Source of the DNA: Burkholderiales bacterium
Lineage (GTDB): Bacteria > Pseudomonadota > Gammaproteobacteria > Burkholderiales > JAEUOS01
Reading direction: 5' to 3'
DNA: 64,000 nucleotides
Assembly: GCA_016790635.1 (NCBI GenBank)
Contig: JAEUOR010000035.1
Span: 124,001-188,000, forward strand
The notes below the pieces were generated by a model that was not told where the DNA came from, did no database searches, and saw nothing but the letters and a program-made list of their open reading frames with translations. This document shows, piece by piece, positions 1 to 8,149 of this stretch (position 1 is the stretch's first letter; the number at the start of each line of letters is the position of its first letter). The position numbers and the translations under genes were made by a program.

Positions 1-229
1 CTATGCCTTGTGCCAGTTCGCTGCGATTGGCCTGGCCGGACTCGCGCACCTCGGCACGCAATTCCCGCTCCAGGCGCTCGCCGGCAGCTGCGAGCGCGTC
101 AAAGCGGGGCGCCAGTGCTGCCGAGGCAGATTCCGCGCGCCAGAAGGCACGCACGATCAGGGCCGCGATGAACGCACCCAGCACGGCACCCAGGGCCGCC
201 GCGACCAGCGTTACCGTCGCCGTGCTCAT
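1..229 (-). CDS. rmuC: DNA recombination protein RmuC (partial, N-terminus only)
   Basis: The first 76 codons of a minus-strand gene that runs off the left edge. Translation begins MSTATVTLVAAALGAVLG, giving one hydrophobic N-terminal segment (about residues 5-25), followed by an Ala/Glu/Arg-rich stretch with coiled-coil character. This layout is that of RmuC: a membrane anchor, a long coiled coil and then a nuclease-like domain, which is missing here. RmuC family proteins limit recombination at inverted repeats. The ATG at 229 lies 9 bases after the stop of the upstream permease gene, so the two are probably co-transcribed. The identification rests on the N-terminus alone. Confidence 0.7.
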   Translation of the reverse strand, partial: MSTATVTLVAAALGAVLGAFIAALIVRAFWRAESASAALAPRFDALAAAGERLERELRAEVRESGQANRSELAQGI

Positions 230-238
230 GGTCGGCGG

Positions 239-2731
239 CTACGCGGCCTCGCGCAGGGTCGCAACCGGCGGACGTCGGAGCACGCCCGCGAGGGCCCAGG
301 CGCCGCCCGCGAAGGCGCACACGGCACCACTGGCGATGCCGGCCAGGAACAACCATGGGTTGAACCCGATCGGCAGCTTGAGGACAAACTCGCTCACCGC
401 AGCTCCGACTCCCCAGGCGATGCCGGAGGCAAAGAGTCCGGCAAGGCCCCCGGTCAGCAGGAACTCGGCCCATTGCGCGCCGCGCAATTGTGCCGCCGAC
501 GCCCCCAGCGCGCGCAGGATGCCGGTCTCGCGCACCCGCTCGTCCTGACTGGCCGTGAGCGCCGCGTAGAGCACCGTCAGCCCGGCCGCGAGGGTAAAGA
601 GGAAGATGAACTGCACCGCCCCCACGACCTGGTCGATGACCCGGCGCACCTGACGAATGAGAGCACTGACGTCGACGATGGTCAGGTTGGGCATCTGTCC
701 GACCAGCCGGTCGGGGAAATCGGCACGGTCGGACGGCAGGTGAAATGCGCTCATGTAGGTCTGCGGAAACGACGCCAGCAGGCCGGGGGTGGCGATGACG
801 AAAAAATTGGCCTTCATCGAGTCCCAGTCAAGCGTGCGCACATTGGTGATCGGCGCGCTGAAGCGCTGTCCTGCCACTTCGTAGGTCAACACGTCGCCCA
901 TGCGCAGCCCCAGGGTCTTCATGATGCCCGCCTCGACCGACAGGGCGCCGCGCCGCAGGTCTTCTTCGCTGAACCAGCGACCCGCGCTGACCTCGTTGTG
1001 CGAGGGCAAGTCGCTCATGTAGGACAGGTTGAACTCGCGGTCCACCAGTCGCTTGGCGCGGTCATCCGAAAATGCCTGCGGACCGATGGCGCGACCGTTG
1101 ACCTCCAGCAGCCGGCCGCGGATCATCGGGTAGCTCTCCGGCGCAGGCAGGCCCGCCTCGCGGAAAAGCGCATTGAATCCGGCGCGCTGCTCGGGCTGCA
1201 CGTTGATGACGAAGCGGTTGGGCGCTTCCGGCGGGACGCTTTTCTGCCACTGCCCGACCAGGTCGCCGCGCGTGATGGTGAGCATCAGCAAGGCCGCCAG
1301 GCCCAGCGACAACGCCACCACCTGGACCACGGTGGCAAAGCTGCGGCGGCGCATGGCCGCCAGCCCGTAACGCCACGAAAACGCGCCCTCGCCGCGCGCT
1401 CGCGCCAGCAGCTTCAGAACGCCGTAGGTCAGGAGCGCGCTCGCACCCAGGGCCAGTGCGAAACCGGCCGCGGCGACGGCGCCCAGTTTCAAGTCGCGCG
1501 CCTGCCACATGACCAGCACGAGCAGTGCGGCGCCGCCCAGCGCGTAGGCTGTCAGCGTCCCGGCCCCCGGCTCGCCGACCTCGCGGCGAATCACGCGCAT
1601 GGCCGGCACCCCGGAAAGGTGGATCAAGGGCGGCAAGGCGAAGCCCAGCAGTATCAGGGTGCCTGTCGCAAAGCCCTGCAATGCGGGCAACCAGGTAGCG
1701 GCCGGCAGGCTGGCCGCGACCAGATAGCCCAGCAGATTGACAAGCAGGGCATGCACGCCAAACCCGAGCGCCGTGCCCAGCGCGGAGGCGATGAGGCCCA
1801 GCAGCAGGAATTCGATGGCGAACATCCAGAAGAGCGTCGCCTGGGAAGCGCCCATGGCCCGCAAGGCGGCACAGCCGTCCAGGTGCCGCTGCATGAAGCG
1901 CCGGCTGGCCAGCGCGATCGACACCGCGGCCAGGATCACGGCCAGCAGCGCCACCAGGCCCAGGAACTGATGTGCGCGCTCGATCGTGGCGCGCACCTCG
2001 GGGCGGGCGTTGCTGACTTCCTCTGCCCACTGCCCGCGGCTCATGTTGGCCCGCACCCAGGAGGTGTAGCCGGCAACCGCTTGCTCGTCCCCGGCGACCA
2101 GCAGTCGATAGGTCACGCGACTGCCGGCCTGGACCAGGCGCGTTCCGGCGAGGTCCGCCTGATTGAGCATCAGGCGCGGTGCCATCGAGAAAAAGCTCGC
2201 GCCCCGGTCGGGTTCGAGCGTGAGCACGCGCGCAAAGCGCAGCTTCAGGTCACCCACGCCGATCATCTCGCCAGGCTTGGCCGACAGGCTCGTGACCAGC
2301 TGCTCGTCCAGCCACACCGTGCCGGGGGCCGGAATTTCGCGCGTGCGCTCGTCTTTCTGGTTGCGGTCGGGCGCAACCCGGAGGGTGCCCCGCAAGGGGT
2401 AGCCGGAAGTCACTGCCTTGAAACCGGCCAGTTGCGCGCGTTCGCCCAAGCTTGCCATGCTGGGAAAATTGGTGACCTGCGCCGTGGTCAGGCCGCGCCG
2501 CACTGCCTCGGCGGCAAAAACCGGCTCAATCGGACGGTCGGAGGAAAGCACGAAATCCGCACCGATCAGTTGATGGGATTCCTGCGTCAGGGCGCGGCCG
2601 ATGCGATCGGCAAAAAATCCGACCGAGGTCACGCTGGCCACGGCGATGAGAATGGCGGCCCCCAGGACTCGCAGCTCGCCGGCGCGCGCGTCTCGCGCAA
2701 GCATGCGCAGCGCCATGGTCAGTTTCAGCAT
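239..2731 (-). CDS. FtsX-family ABC transporter permease (YbbP-like)
   Basis: An 830-residue permease of the large YbbP/FtsX type. An N-terminal membrane segment (about residues 20-42) is followed by a long periplasmic domain and a first FtsX module (about 250-370, with the pattern RALGAS/RAMGAS after a membrane helix). More membrane segments and a C-terminal FtsX module (about 695-830, with RETGILRALGAS) follow. E. coli YbbP is of similar size. YbbP normally works with the ATPase YbbA, but no ybbA lies next to this gene; the nearest ATPases belong to the liv operon. The ATG at 2731 gives a start typical for the family (MLKLTMALRMLARDAR). It is transcribed with the liv genes 49 bases upstream or from its own promoter, and leads into rmuC. 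The substrate is unknown; lipid or lipoprotein handling is only an analogy. Confidence 0.85.
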   Translation of the reverse strand: MLKLTMALRMLARDARAGELRVLGAAILIAVASVTSVGFFADRIGRALTQESHQLIGADFVLSSDRPIEPVFAAEAVRRGLTTAQVTNFPSMASLGERAQLAGFKAVTSGYPLRGTLRVAPDRNQKDERTREIPAPGTVWLDEQLVTSLSAKPGEMIGVGDLKLRFARVLTLEPDRGASFFSMAPRLMLNQADLAGTRLVQAGSRVTYRLLVAGDEQAVAGYTSWVRANMSRGQWAEEVSNARPEVRATIERAHQFLGLVALLAVILAAVSIALASRRFMQRHLDGCAALRAMGASQATLFWMFAIEFLLLGLIASALGTALGFGVHALLVNLLGYLVAASLPAATWLPALQGFATGTLILLGFALPPLIHLSGVPAMRVIRREVGEPGAGTLTAYALGGAALLVLVMWQARDLKLGAVAAAGFALALGASALLTYGVLKLLARARGEGAFSWRYGLAAMRRRSFATVVQVVALSLGLAALLMLTITRGDLVGQWQKSVPPEAPNRFVINVQPEQRAGFNALFREAGLPAPESYPMIRGRLLEVNGRAIGPQAFSDDRAKRLVDREFNLSYMSDLPSHNEVSAGRWFSEEDLRRGALSVEAGIMKTLGLRMGDVLTYEVAGQRFSAPITNVRTLDWDSMKANFFVIATPGLLASFPQTYMSAFHLPSDRADFPDRLVGQMPNLTIVDVSALIRQVRRVIDQVVGAVQFIFLFTLAAGLTVLYAALTASQDERVRETGILRALGASAAQLRGAQWAEFLLTGGLAGLFASGIAWGVGAAVSEFVLKLPIGFNPWLFLAGIASGAVCAFAGGAWALAGVLRRPPVATLREAA

Positions 2732-2780
2732 GAGCCGAATTATCCCACGCGCCCCGCGCCGCTCGGGCGGCCTTGTGCGT

Positions 2781-3485
2781 CTAAAGACCCAAATAGGCCT
2801 GTCGCACGCGGTCGTCGACGAGCAACTCGGCGCCGCTGCCGCTCATGACCACGCTGCCGTTCTCCAGCACGTAGGCGCGTTGGCTGATCTTCAGCGACAC
2901 CGCGACATTCTGCTCGACCAACAGGACGGTGATGCCCGAGCGATTGAGCTCGCGGATCACCTGCAGGACCTCCTGCACGATGGCTGGCGCCAGGCCCAGC
3001 GAGGGCTCGTCGAACATGATGAGCTCCGGCTGGCCCATGAGGCAGCGGCCGATCGCCAGCATCTGCTGCTCCCCGCCGGAAAGCGTGCCGGCCAGTTGTT
3101 CCCGGCGTTCGGCCAGGCGCGGAAACATCGCGAATACGCGGGCGAGGGTCGCTCCCTCGCGGCCCCGCGCGCGCGGCACCATGGCACCCATTTCGAGGTT
3201 CTCGAGCACGCTCAAGGTAGGAAATACCTGGCGACCTTCGGCAACCTGACCGACGCCCATGTCGACGATGCGGTGCGGCTCCTGACCCGTGATGTCGTTA
3301 CCGCGAAATGAGATTTTGCCGGCGCGCGGCTTGTGAATGCCGGCGACGGTGCGTATCAGCGACGTCTTGCCGGCCCCGTTGGCGCCGACGATGGCCACCA
3401 CCTGGCCCTCGCCCACCTCCAGCGATACACCGGCGAGCGCCTGGGCGTCGCCGTAAAAAAGATCGACTCCCGAGAGAGACAGCAT
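2781..3485 (-). CDS. livF: Branched-chain amino acid ABC transporter, ATP-binding protein LivF
   Basis: A 234-residue cytoplasmic ATPase. Walker A is GANGAGKTS, the signature is LSGGEQQMLAIGR, Walker B ends IMFDEPSLGLAP, and the C-terminus has the LivF-type VEQNV and YVLENG motifs. It pairs with LivG to power import through LivHM. The ATG at 3485 overlaps the livG stop by one base (TGATG), which fixes the start; the reading frame is open further upstream but that extension lies inside livG. It is the last gene of the receptor-livH-livM-livG-livF operon. The actual substrate may be any hydrophobic amino acid, amide or aromatic acid handled by this family. Confidence 0.93.
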   Translation of the reverse strand: MLSLSGVDLFYGDAQALAGVSLEVGEGQVVAIVGANGAGKTSLIRTVAGIHKPRAGKISFRGNDITGQEPHRIVDMGVGQVAEGRQVFPTLSVLENLEMGAMVPRARGREGATLARVFAMFPRLAERREQLAGTLSGGEQQMLAIGRCLMGQPELIMFDEPSLGLAPAIVQEVLQVIRELNRSGITVLLVEQNVAVSLKISQRAYVLENGSVVMSGSGAELLVDDRVRQAYLGL

Positions 3486-4213
3486 CAGATCTCGATCTCC
3501 TCGCCCAGGTAGCATTCCAGGACGGCAGGATTGCGCACCACTTCGGCCGGGGTGCCGCGGGCGATGATCTCGCCGTGGTGCAGCACCACCACGCGGCCGG
3601 CCAGCGCCATGACCGCGCGCATGACATGCTCGATCAGCAGGATGGTGAGACCCTCGGCGCGGTTGAGTTCGCGGAACACCGCAACCATCTGGTCGCATTC
3701 GGTCGGGCGCAGGCCCGCCATGACCTCATCGAGCAGCAGCAGCCGCGGACGGGTCGCCAGGGCGCGCGCGACCTCGAGGCGCTTGCGATCCGGCAGGGTC
3801 AGGCTCGCCGCCGGCATCGCGCCCTTGTGCGCCATCCCCAGCTTTTCGAGGATGCCGCGCGCATGGGCACGTGCCTGCCTGACGTCCGGCGCGCGCTCGA
3901 GCGCGCCAACGACGACGTTGTCTTCCACCGAGAGTCCCGCGAAAGGCTTGACGATCTGGAACGTGCGGCCGATACCGGCGGCGCAGACCTGGTCCGGGCG
4001 CAGTCCGGCGATCTCGCGTCCGGCAAATTCGATGCGGCCGGCGTCGGGCTTGAGCGCACCCGCGATCAGGTTGAAGAGCGTGGTCTTGCCTGCGCCGTTG
4101 GGGCCGATCAACGCCACGATCTCCCCCTCGGGCACCTCGAAGGACGCCTGCTCCACGGCCTTCAGTCCGCGGAAGGCCTTGGATGCGCCTTCGACCCGCA
4201 AGAGCGCGCTCAC
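3485..4213 (-). CDS. livG: Branched-chain amino acid ABC transporter, ATP-binding protein LivG
   Basis: A 242-residue ATPase partner of LivF. Walker A is GPNGAGKTT, Walker B is LLLLDEVMAGL and the switch is IEH. The ABC signature is not LSGGQ but LTLPDRKRLEVARAL, a variant of the LivG subfamily, so this site looks unlike LivF's. The start is read as GTG at 4213, preceded by GGGAG about nine bases upstream; the gene lies 22 bases after livM. An upstream ATG at 4221 is out of frame and can be excluded. The frame stays open upstream to 4282, but that stretch lies within livM. Confidence 0.92.
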   Translation of the reverse strand: MSALLRVEGASKAFRGLKAVEQASFEVPEGEIVALIGPNGAGKTTLFNLIAGALKPDAGRIEFAGREIAGLRPDQVCAAGIGRTFQIVKPFAGLSVEDNVVVGALERAPDVRQARAHARGILEKLGMAHKGAMPAASLTLPDRKRLEVARALATRPRLLLLDEVMAGLRPTECDQMVAVFRELNRAEGLTILLIEHVMRAVMALAGRVVVLHHGEIIARGTPAEVVRNPAVLECYLGEEIEI

Positions 4214-4235
4214 AGGGACATCTCCCGGAGGATCA

Positions 4236-5210
4236 TCAACGCACCAGCCCCAGGCGCCGCGCCAGCGGCGGCCAGACGCCATTGGGAACGAACATCACCA
4301 CCACCAGCAGCACCAGTCCATAGAACACCTGCTTGACCCCCGGAAATTGAAGTCCCAGGGCAGCCAGCAGGTCGGTGATGCCGTCAGCCAGGAGCGTCAG
4401 CAGAGCGGCTCCCAGGATCGGTCCGAACAGCGTCCCGACGCCACCGATGATGGGTCCCAGGATCAGTTCGATCGAGCGGCTGATATGAAAGATCTGCTCC
4501 GGGAAGAGATTGTTGTAATAGAACGCGAAAAACACCCCCGCCACGGCGGTCATGACCGAGGAGATGAGGACCGCCAGCATCTTCCAGCGAAAGGTGTTGA
4601 TGCCCAGCGCCTGCGCGGCCTCCTCGTCCTCGCGGATCGCCTGCCAGTAGTAGCCGGCGCGGCTCCGGATGAGCCAGGCGCACAATGCGAATGCCCCCGC
4701 GGCCAAAGCCAGGATCAGGTAGTAGTACATGGCCGGCGGGCCGCGCAGGTTGGCGATGTCGATCGCCTCGCGCTGGGCCACCTTGAGAAACAGCCCCGCC
4801 GAGCCGCCGGTCCACTCGAGGTGATCGAAGCCGATGCGCGTGAATTCAGCAAACGCGATCGTGAGGAGCGCGAAATACACGCCCGAGATGCCGAAGCGAA
4901 AGGCCAGAAAGCCGATGATGGCGCCGAGCGCCGCGCATAGCAGGATCGCCAGCCATATGCCGGCCCAGGGCCCGATGCCGTAGTGAAAGAATATTCCGGC
5001 TGCCGCGTAGGCGCCGACCCCGACGTACAGGGAATGCCCCAGCGAGAGCTGCCCGGCGAAGCCCATCATGACATTCCAGGCCTGACCCGCGTAGGCAAAG
5101 AACAGGATCAACGTCATGACTGACAGAAGATAGCTGCCGGCGAACGCGGGCAGCGCGAGGAGAAACAGCACCAGAAGTACCAGGCACACCGTGCCGCGCC
5201 GCGTGATCAT
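4236..5210 (-). CDS. livM: Branched-chain amino acid ABC transporter permease LivM
   Basis: A 324-residue inner-membrane permease rich in hydrophobic helices. It has the LivM landmarks GFAGQLSLGHS near residue 50 and IREDEEAAQALGIN (an EAA-like coupling loop) near residue 200. With LivH it forms the transmembrane channel. The ATG at 5210 overlaps the livH stop (ATGA), indicating translational coupling and excluding the longer open frame. Length is as expected for the family. Confidence 0.92.
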   Translation of the reverse strand: MITRRGTVCLVLLVLFLLALPAFAGSYLLSVMTLILFFAYAGQAWNVMMGFAGQLSLGHSLYVGVGAYAAAGIFFHYGIGPWAGIWLAILLCAALGAIIGFLAFRFGISGVYFALLTIAFAEFTRIGFDHLEWTGGSAGLFLKVAQREAIDIANLRGPPAMYYYLILALAAGAFALCAWLIRSRAGYYWQAIREDEEAAQALGINTFRWKMLAVLISSVMTAVAGVFFAFYYNNLFPEQIFHISRSIELILGPIIGGVGTLFGPILGAALLTLLADGITDLLAALGLQFPGVKQVFYGLVLLVVVMFVPNGVWPPLARRLGLVR

Positions 5211-6076
5211 GCGCGCCGCCCCATCAAGCCCTGGGGTCGGAGCAGCAGGACCAGGATCAGCAGCGCGAAGCTGACCATGCTCTTGGCCGAGGGGGCCAGC
5301 ATGAGCCCGGCAAGCGCCTCGGAAACGCCGATCAGGATGCCGCCGACGATGGCACCGGCCATCGACCCCATGCCGCCGACGATCACGATCACGAAGGCCA
5401 GCAGCGTATAGGCCGGCCCCAGGCTGGGCGTGACGTCCACCAGCAGCACCATCATGCAGCCTGCCACGGCGACACAGGCCGATCCGAGCGCGAAAGTCAG
5501 CGCATAAAGATGGCGCACGTCCAGCCCCACCACCAGGGCTCCCAGATGGTTGTCGGCGCACGCGCGAATCGCCTTGCCGGTACGGCTGCGGCGAAAAAAT
5601 GCGAACAGGACAGCGGCGGTGGCGACCGCGGCGAGAGCGGCGAAAAGGCGCGCCTTGTCGACGATCAGGCCGCCGAGTTCATAGGACTCCAGCTGGTAAT
5701 CGACCTGCACATTGCGCGCGTCCGGCCCGAAGATCATGAGAAGCCCGTTGACCATGATGATGGCAATGGCTACCAGCAGCATGAACTGCGAGTGTTCCGG
5801 ACGCGTGATGAAGGGATTGATCAGCCCGCGCTGGAGCGCGTAACCGAAGCCGAAGAACACCGCCGCCACCGGCACGACGACCAGGAAAGGGTCGAGCTTC
5901 CAGGCCGCAAACAGGATGACGACCGCGTACATCGCGATGGTCATCATCTCGCCATGGGCGAAATTGACCACGCGCACCACGCCGAAGATCACCGACAGGC
6001 CAAGCGCCATGAGGCCATAGACCATGCCGGTCAGGAGTCCGGCGATGGTGACATTGGCAACCAGGTCCCAGGTCAT
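5207..6076 (-). CDS. livH: Branched-chain amino acid ABC transporter permease LivH
   Basis: A 289-residue integral membrane protein. The N-terminus (about residues 10-45) shows the typical LivH stretch GMVYGLMALGLSVIFGV followed by NFAHGEM. The coupling-loop region near residues 170-195 reads AIRACADNHLGALVVGLDV. It forms the channel with LivM. An 80-base gap containing a strong hairpin separates it from the upstream receptor gene. Confidence 0.93.
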   Translation of the reverse strand: MTWDLVANVTIAGLLTGMVYGLMALGLSVIFGVVRVVNFAHGEMMTIAMYAVVILFAAWKLDPFLVVVPVAAVFFGFGYALQRGLINPFITRPEHSQFMLLVAIAIIMVNGLLMIFGPDARNVQVDYQLESYELGGLIVDKARLFAALAAVATAAVLFAFFRRSRTGKAIRACADNHLGALVVGLDVRHLYALTFALGSACVAVAGCMMVLLVDVTPSLGPAYTLLAFVIVIVGGMGSMAGAIVGGILIGVSEALAGLMLAPSAKSMVSFALLILVLLLRPQGLMGRRA

Positions 6077-6099
6077 GATTCAGGGCGGGGCGCAGTAAA

Positions 6100-6145
6100 G
6101 CCACGCGCGCGCACCGCGCGCCGCTAAGCGGCGCACGGGCGTGGC
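6100..6145 (-). repeat. GC-rich hairpin between receptor and permease genes
   Basis: The only notable intergenic gap of the liv operon holds nested inverted repeats. An inner near-perfect stem pairs GCGCCGC (6118-6124) with GCGGCGC (6128-6134). Outer arms GCCACG (6100-6105) and CGTGGC (6140-6145) can extend it. No run of U follows, so it is not a standard terminator. Such a structure at the 3' end of a receptor message could protect it from exonucleases or reduce read-through, giving more receptor than permease; this is inference. Confidence 0.55.
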
Positions 6146-6156
6146 GCTGGCGGGGT

Positions 6157-7377
6157 TCAGGCCTTGAAGTCGGGCCAGGGGAAGACCGGTTTGGTCTCGG
6201 CGGCGGACGCCGGCAGGATCACCTGTGCGCGGCCATCCTTGTTCATGAGGCATGCGGAGAGGCAGCCCTCCACCTGCCCCTTGGCGTTGAAGCGGATTGG
6301 CCCGCCCAGGCTCACGCGATCGGTGAAGTTGACCTGCCGTATCGCATCGGCCAGTTCCTTCGGGTTGGTCGAGCGGGCGCGCTTGAAGCCGTCCGCCGCG
6401 ATCAGGATGGACTCGAAGGTATAGGACACGTTGGCGCCGTGATGATGCAGCTTCTCGTTGGGAAACTGCTTGGCCATCTGCTTGACGACCGCCGCGGTCA
6501 TGCTGGTCTTGGGGTTGTACCAGGGATTGTTGGAAATGCAGTACTCCGCCAACTTGCCCAGCGAGCTCATGAACTGCTTTTCGTAGATGCCCGGGGACCC
6601 GGGGCTCACCATGCCCATCATGTTCCAACGCTGCTTGACGATCTCGCGGCGGAGGATGATGGCATCGTTGAGGCGGCACACCAGCAGCAGGAAATCGGCC
6701 TTGGTCGCCTTGGCCTTGGAGACCTCCACCGAGAGGTCCTTGGCCGCCGGATCGTAGGAGATGGTCTCGACGATGCGAAACGGCAGGTTGGTCAGCTTGG
6801 GCAAGGTACCGGAGATGCCGCGGTTCATGGCCTGGCCGAAGGTGTCGTTGACATGCATGAACACCGCGGTGCGCGGCGCGACGTTGACGGCGCGAAACAG
6901 GTCGCCGATCAAGGCCAGGCCATTGACGGTCAGGTCGATCGCGGTCGGAAAATTGCGAAACACGAACTTGTAGCCCTGCTCGGTGATCTGCGGCGCGGCG
7001 GCGATGTTGATGACAAAGGGCACGCCGCGCTGTTCGGCCACCTGCGCGATGGCGGCGGCGGCGCCCGAGTCGAACGGACCGACCAGCACGTGCGCACCTT
7101 CCTGTATCAGGCGCTCGGCCCGCGTGCGCGCGGTGTCGACGTTGGACTCCGTGTCGGCGTTCATGAGTTCGACGTCGACACCCAGGATATCCTTGATGAG
7201 GGTCGGCGCGATATCGGCGCCGATCTGGCAGGACTGGCCGATCAGGCCCTGCACGCCGGAGCGCGGCAGAAGCACACCGACCTTGAGCTTGCCGGACTGC
7301 GCACGTGCGATGCCGAAAGGCGTCAAGGCGGTCGTGGCGCCGGCGGCCATTGCGCTATTGAAGGTTCTGCGATCCAT
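6157..7377 (-). CDS. ABC transporter substrate-binding protein (Leu/Ile/Val-binding type)
   Basis: A 406-residue periplasmic receptor, first gene of the liv operon. The N-terminus MDRRTFNSAMAAGATTAL has a twin-arginine-like start and a likely cleavage after ARA-Q at about residue 27. The mature protein begins KLKVGVLLPRSG, followed by ERLIQEGAHVLVGPFDSG near residues 88-105, typical of type I periplasmic binding folds of the amino-acid/amide class. GGAG lies about nine bases before the ATG at 7377. The ligand cannot be told from sequence; aromatic acids, amides and branched amino acids are all possible. Confidence 0.88.
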   Translation of the reverse strand: MDRRTFNSAMAAGATTALTPFGIARAQSGKLKVGVLLPRSGVQGLIGQSCQIGADIAPTLIKDILGVDVELMNADTESNVDTARTRAERLIQEGAHVLVGPFDSGAAAAIAQVAEQRGVPFVINIAAAPQITEQGYKFVFRNFPTAIDLTVNGLALIGDLFRAVNVAPRTAVFMHVNDTFGQAMNRGISGTLPKLTNLPFRIVETISYDPAAKDLSVEVSKAKATKADFLLLVCRLNDAIILRREIVKQRWNMMGMVSPGSPGIYEKQFMSSLGKLAEYCISNNPWYNPKTSMTAAVVKQMAKQFPNEKLHHHGANVSYTFESILIAADGFKRARSTNPKELADAIRQVNFTDRVSLGGPIRFNAKGQVEGCLSACLMNKDGRAQVILPASAAETKPVFPWPDFKA

Positions 7378-7422
7378 CGTGAATGTCTCCCGGATGAAAT
7401 GAGTACTTGGAGTTGCCTTGGG

Positions 7423-7428
7423 AGAATA
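7423..7428 (-). promoter_or_regulatory. Putative -10 box of the liv operon
   Basis: TATTCT on the minus strand, 46 bases before the receptor ATG in the divergent gap 7378-7505. No convincing -35 hexamer is seen at 16-18 bases, so this is a weak call from motif and position only. Confidence 0.35.
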
Positions 7429-7469
7429 TCACCAGTCCCCCGTCCCGGGAGCATTCCGGCGCAAAGCGC

Positions 7470-7475
7470 TACACT
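7470..7475 (+). promoter_or_regulatory. Putative -10 box of the DUF4126 gene
   Basis: TACACT on the plus strand in the gap divergent from the liv operon, about 31 bases before the proposed TTG start at 7506. A start of transcription near 7482 would give a short leader. No clear -35 element is seen. Confidence 0.35.
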
Positions 7476-7505
7476 TTCGCCCTCACCCTTCTTTTCGCTA
7501 CCGAT

Positions 7506-8099
7506 TTGGACCTCGTTTCCACCATCGCTGCCGGCGCTGGCCTGGCATGGGCGAGCGGACTGCGCCTGTATGCCGTGGTTTTTCTAGCCGGCCTCCTGGC
7601 GCGCATGGGCTACGTGAGCCTGCCGGGCGACCTGGGCGCCATGGCTCACCCGCTGGTCATCGGGACCGCGGGGCTCTTGTTTATCGCGGAATTCCTGGCC
7701 GACAAGATCCCGGGATTCGACTCGATCTGGGATGCCATTCATACCTTCATCCGCATACCGGCCGGGGCCGTGATCGCGGCGGCCAGCCTGGGCGTGTCTG
7801 CCGAACCGGCCTGGATCGCGGCCGCGGGCCTCATCGGTGGCGCCCTCGCCGGCAGTTCGCATTTCGCCAAGGCCGGCAGCCGCGCCCTGATCAACACTTC
7901 CCCGGAGCCGTTTTCCAACTGGACCGCGTCCTTCAGCGAGGACTTCCTGGTGCTGGGCGCCCTTTGGCTGGCGTTCCACCACCCGTTGACCTTTCTGGTG
8001 ACGCTGGTGGCGCTGGTGGCGCTGTCGGTATGGCTGATCGCGCTTCTGTGGCGTTTCCTGAGCGGACTCTTCCGACGCCTGTCCTTGCGCGCCGCTTGA
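7506..8099 (+). CDS. DUF4126 family integral membrane protein
   Basis: A 197-residue protein with several hydrophobic segments, matching the DUF4126 pattern: an N-terminal AGAGLAWASGLRLYAVVF, then FLADKIPGFDSIWDAIHTFIR in the middle (about residues 62-82) and a GSSHFAKAGSRALINTSPEPFSN-like loop. The function is unknown. The start is uncertain: the frame is open from an ATG at 7407, but that would place the start before the likely promoter at 7470-7475, and the family usually begins at the DLVSTIAAG region. TTG at 7506 is therefore preferred, although no good ribosome site precedes it. Convergent with the next gene. Confidence 0.7.
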   Translation: MDLVSTIAAGAGLAWASGLRLYAVVFLAGLLARMGYVSLPGDLGAMAHPLVIGTAGLLFIAEFLADKIPGFDSIWDAIHTFIRIPAGAVIAAASLGVSAEPAWIAAAGLIGGALAGSSHFAKAGSRALINTSPEPFSNWTASFSEDFLVLGALWLAFHHPLTFLVTLVALVALSVWLIALLWRFLSGLFRRLSLRAA

Positions 8100-8149
8100 C
8101 CGCCTGGCGGCCTTGATGCCGATTTGGCGGCGGGAACCCTGTTCGGGAA

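Noticed and set aside
8..2848. A 946-codon open frame on the plus strand opposite the YbbP-like permease
   Set aside because: It is the mirror of a real permease gene in GC-rich DNA. Its product is low in hydrophobic residues, rich in Arg/Gln/His/Gly and shows no family motif.
7990..8026. Short repeats of GTGGCGCTG in the DUF4126 gene
   Set aside because: They encode a Val-Ala-Leu membrane helix and are explained by codon choice rather than by a repeat element.
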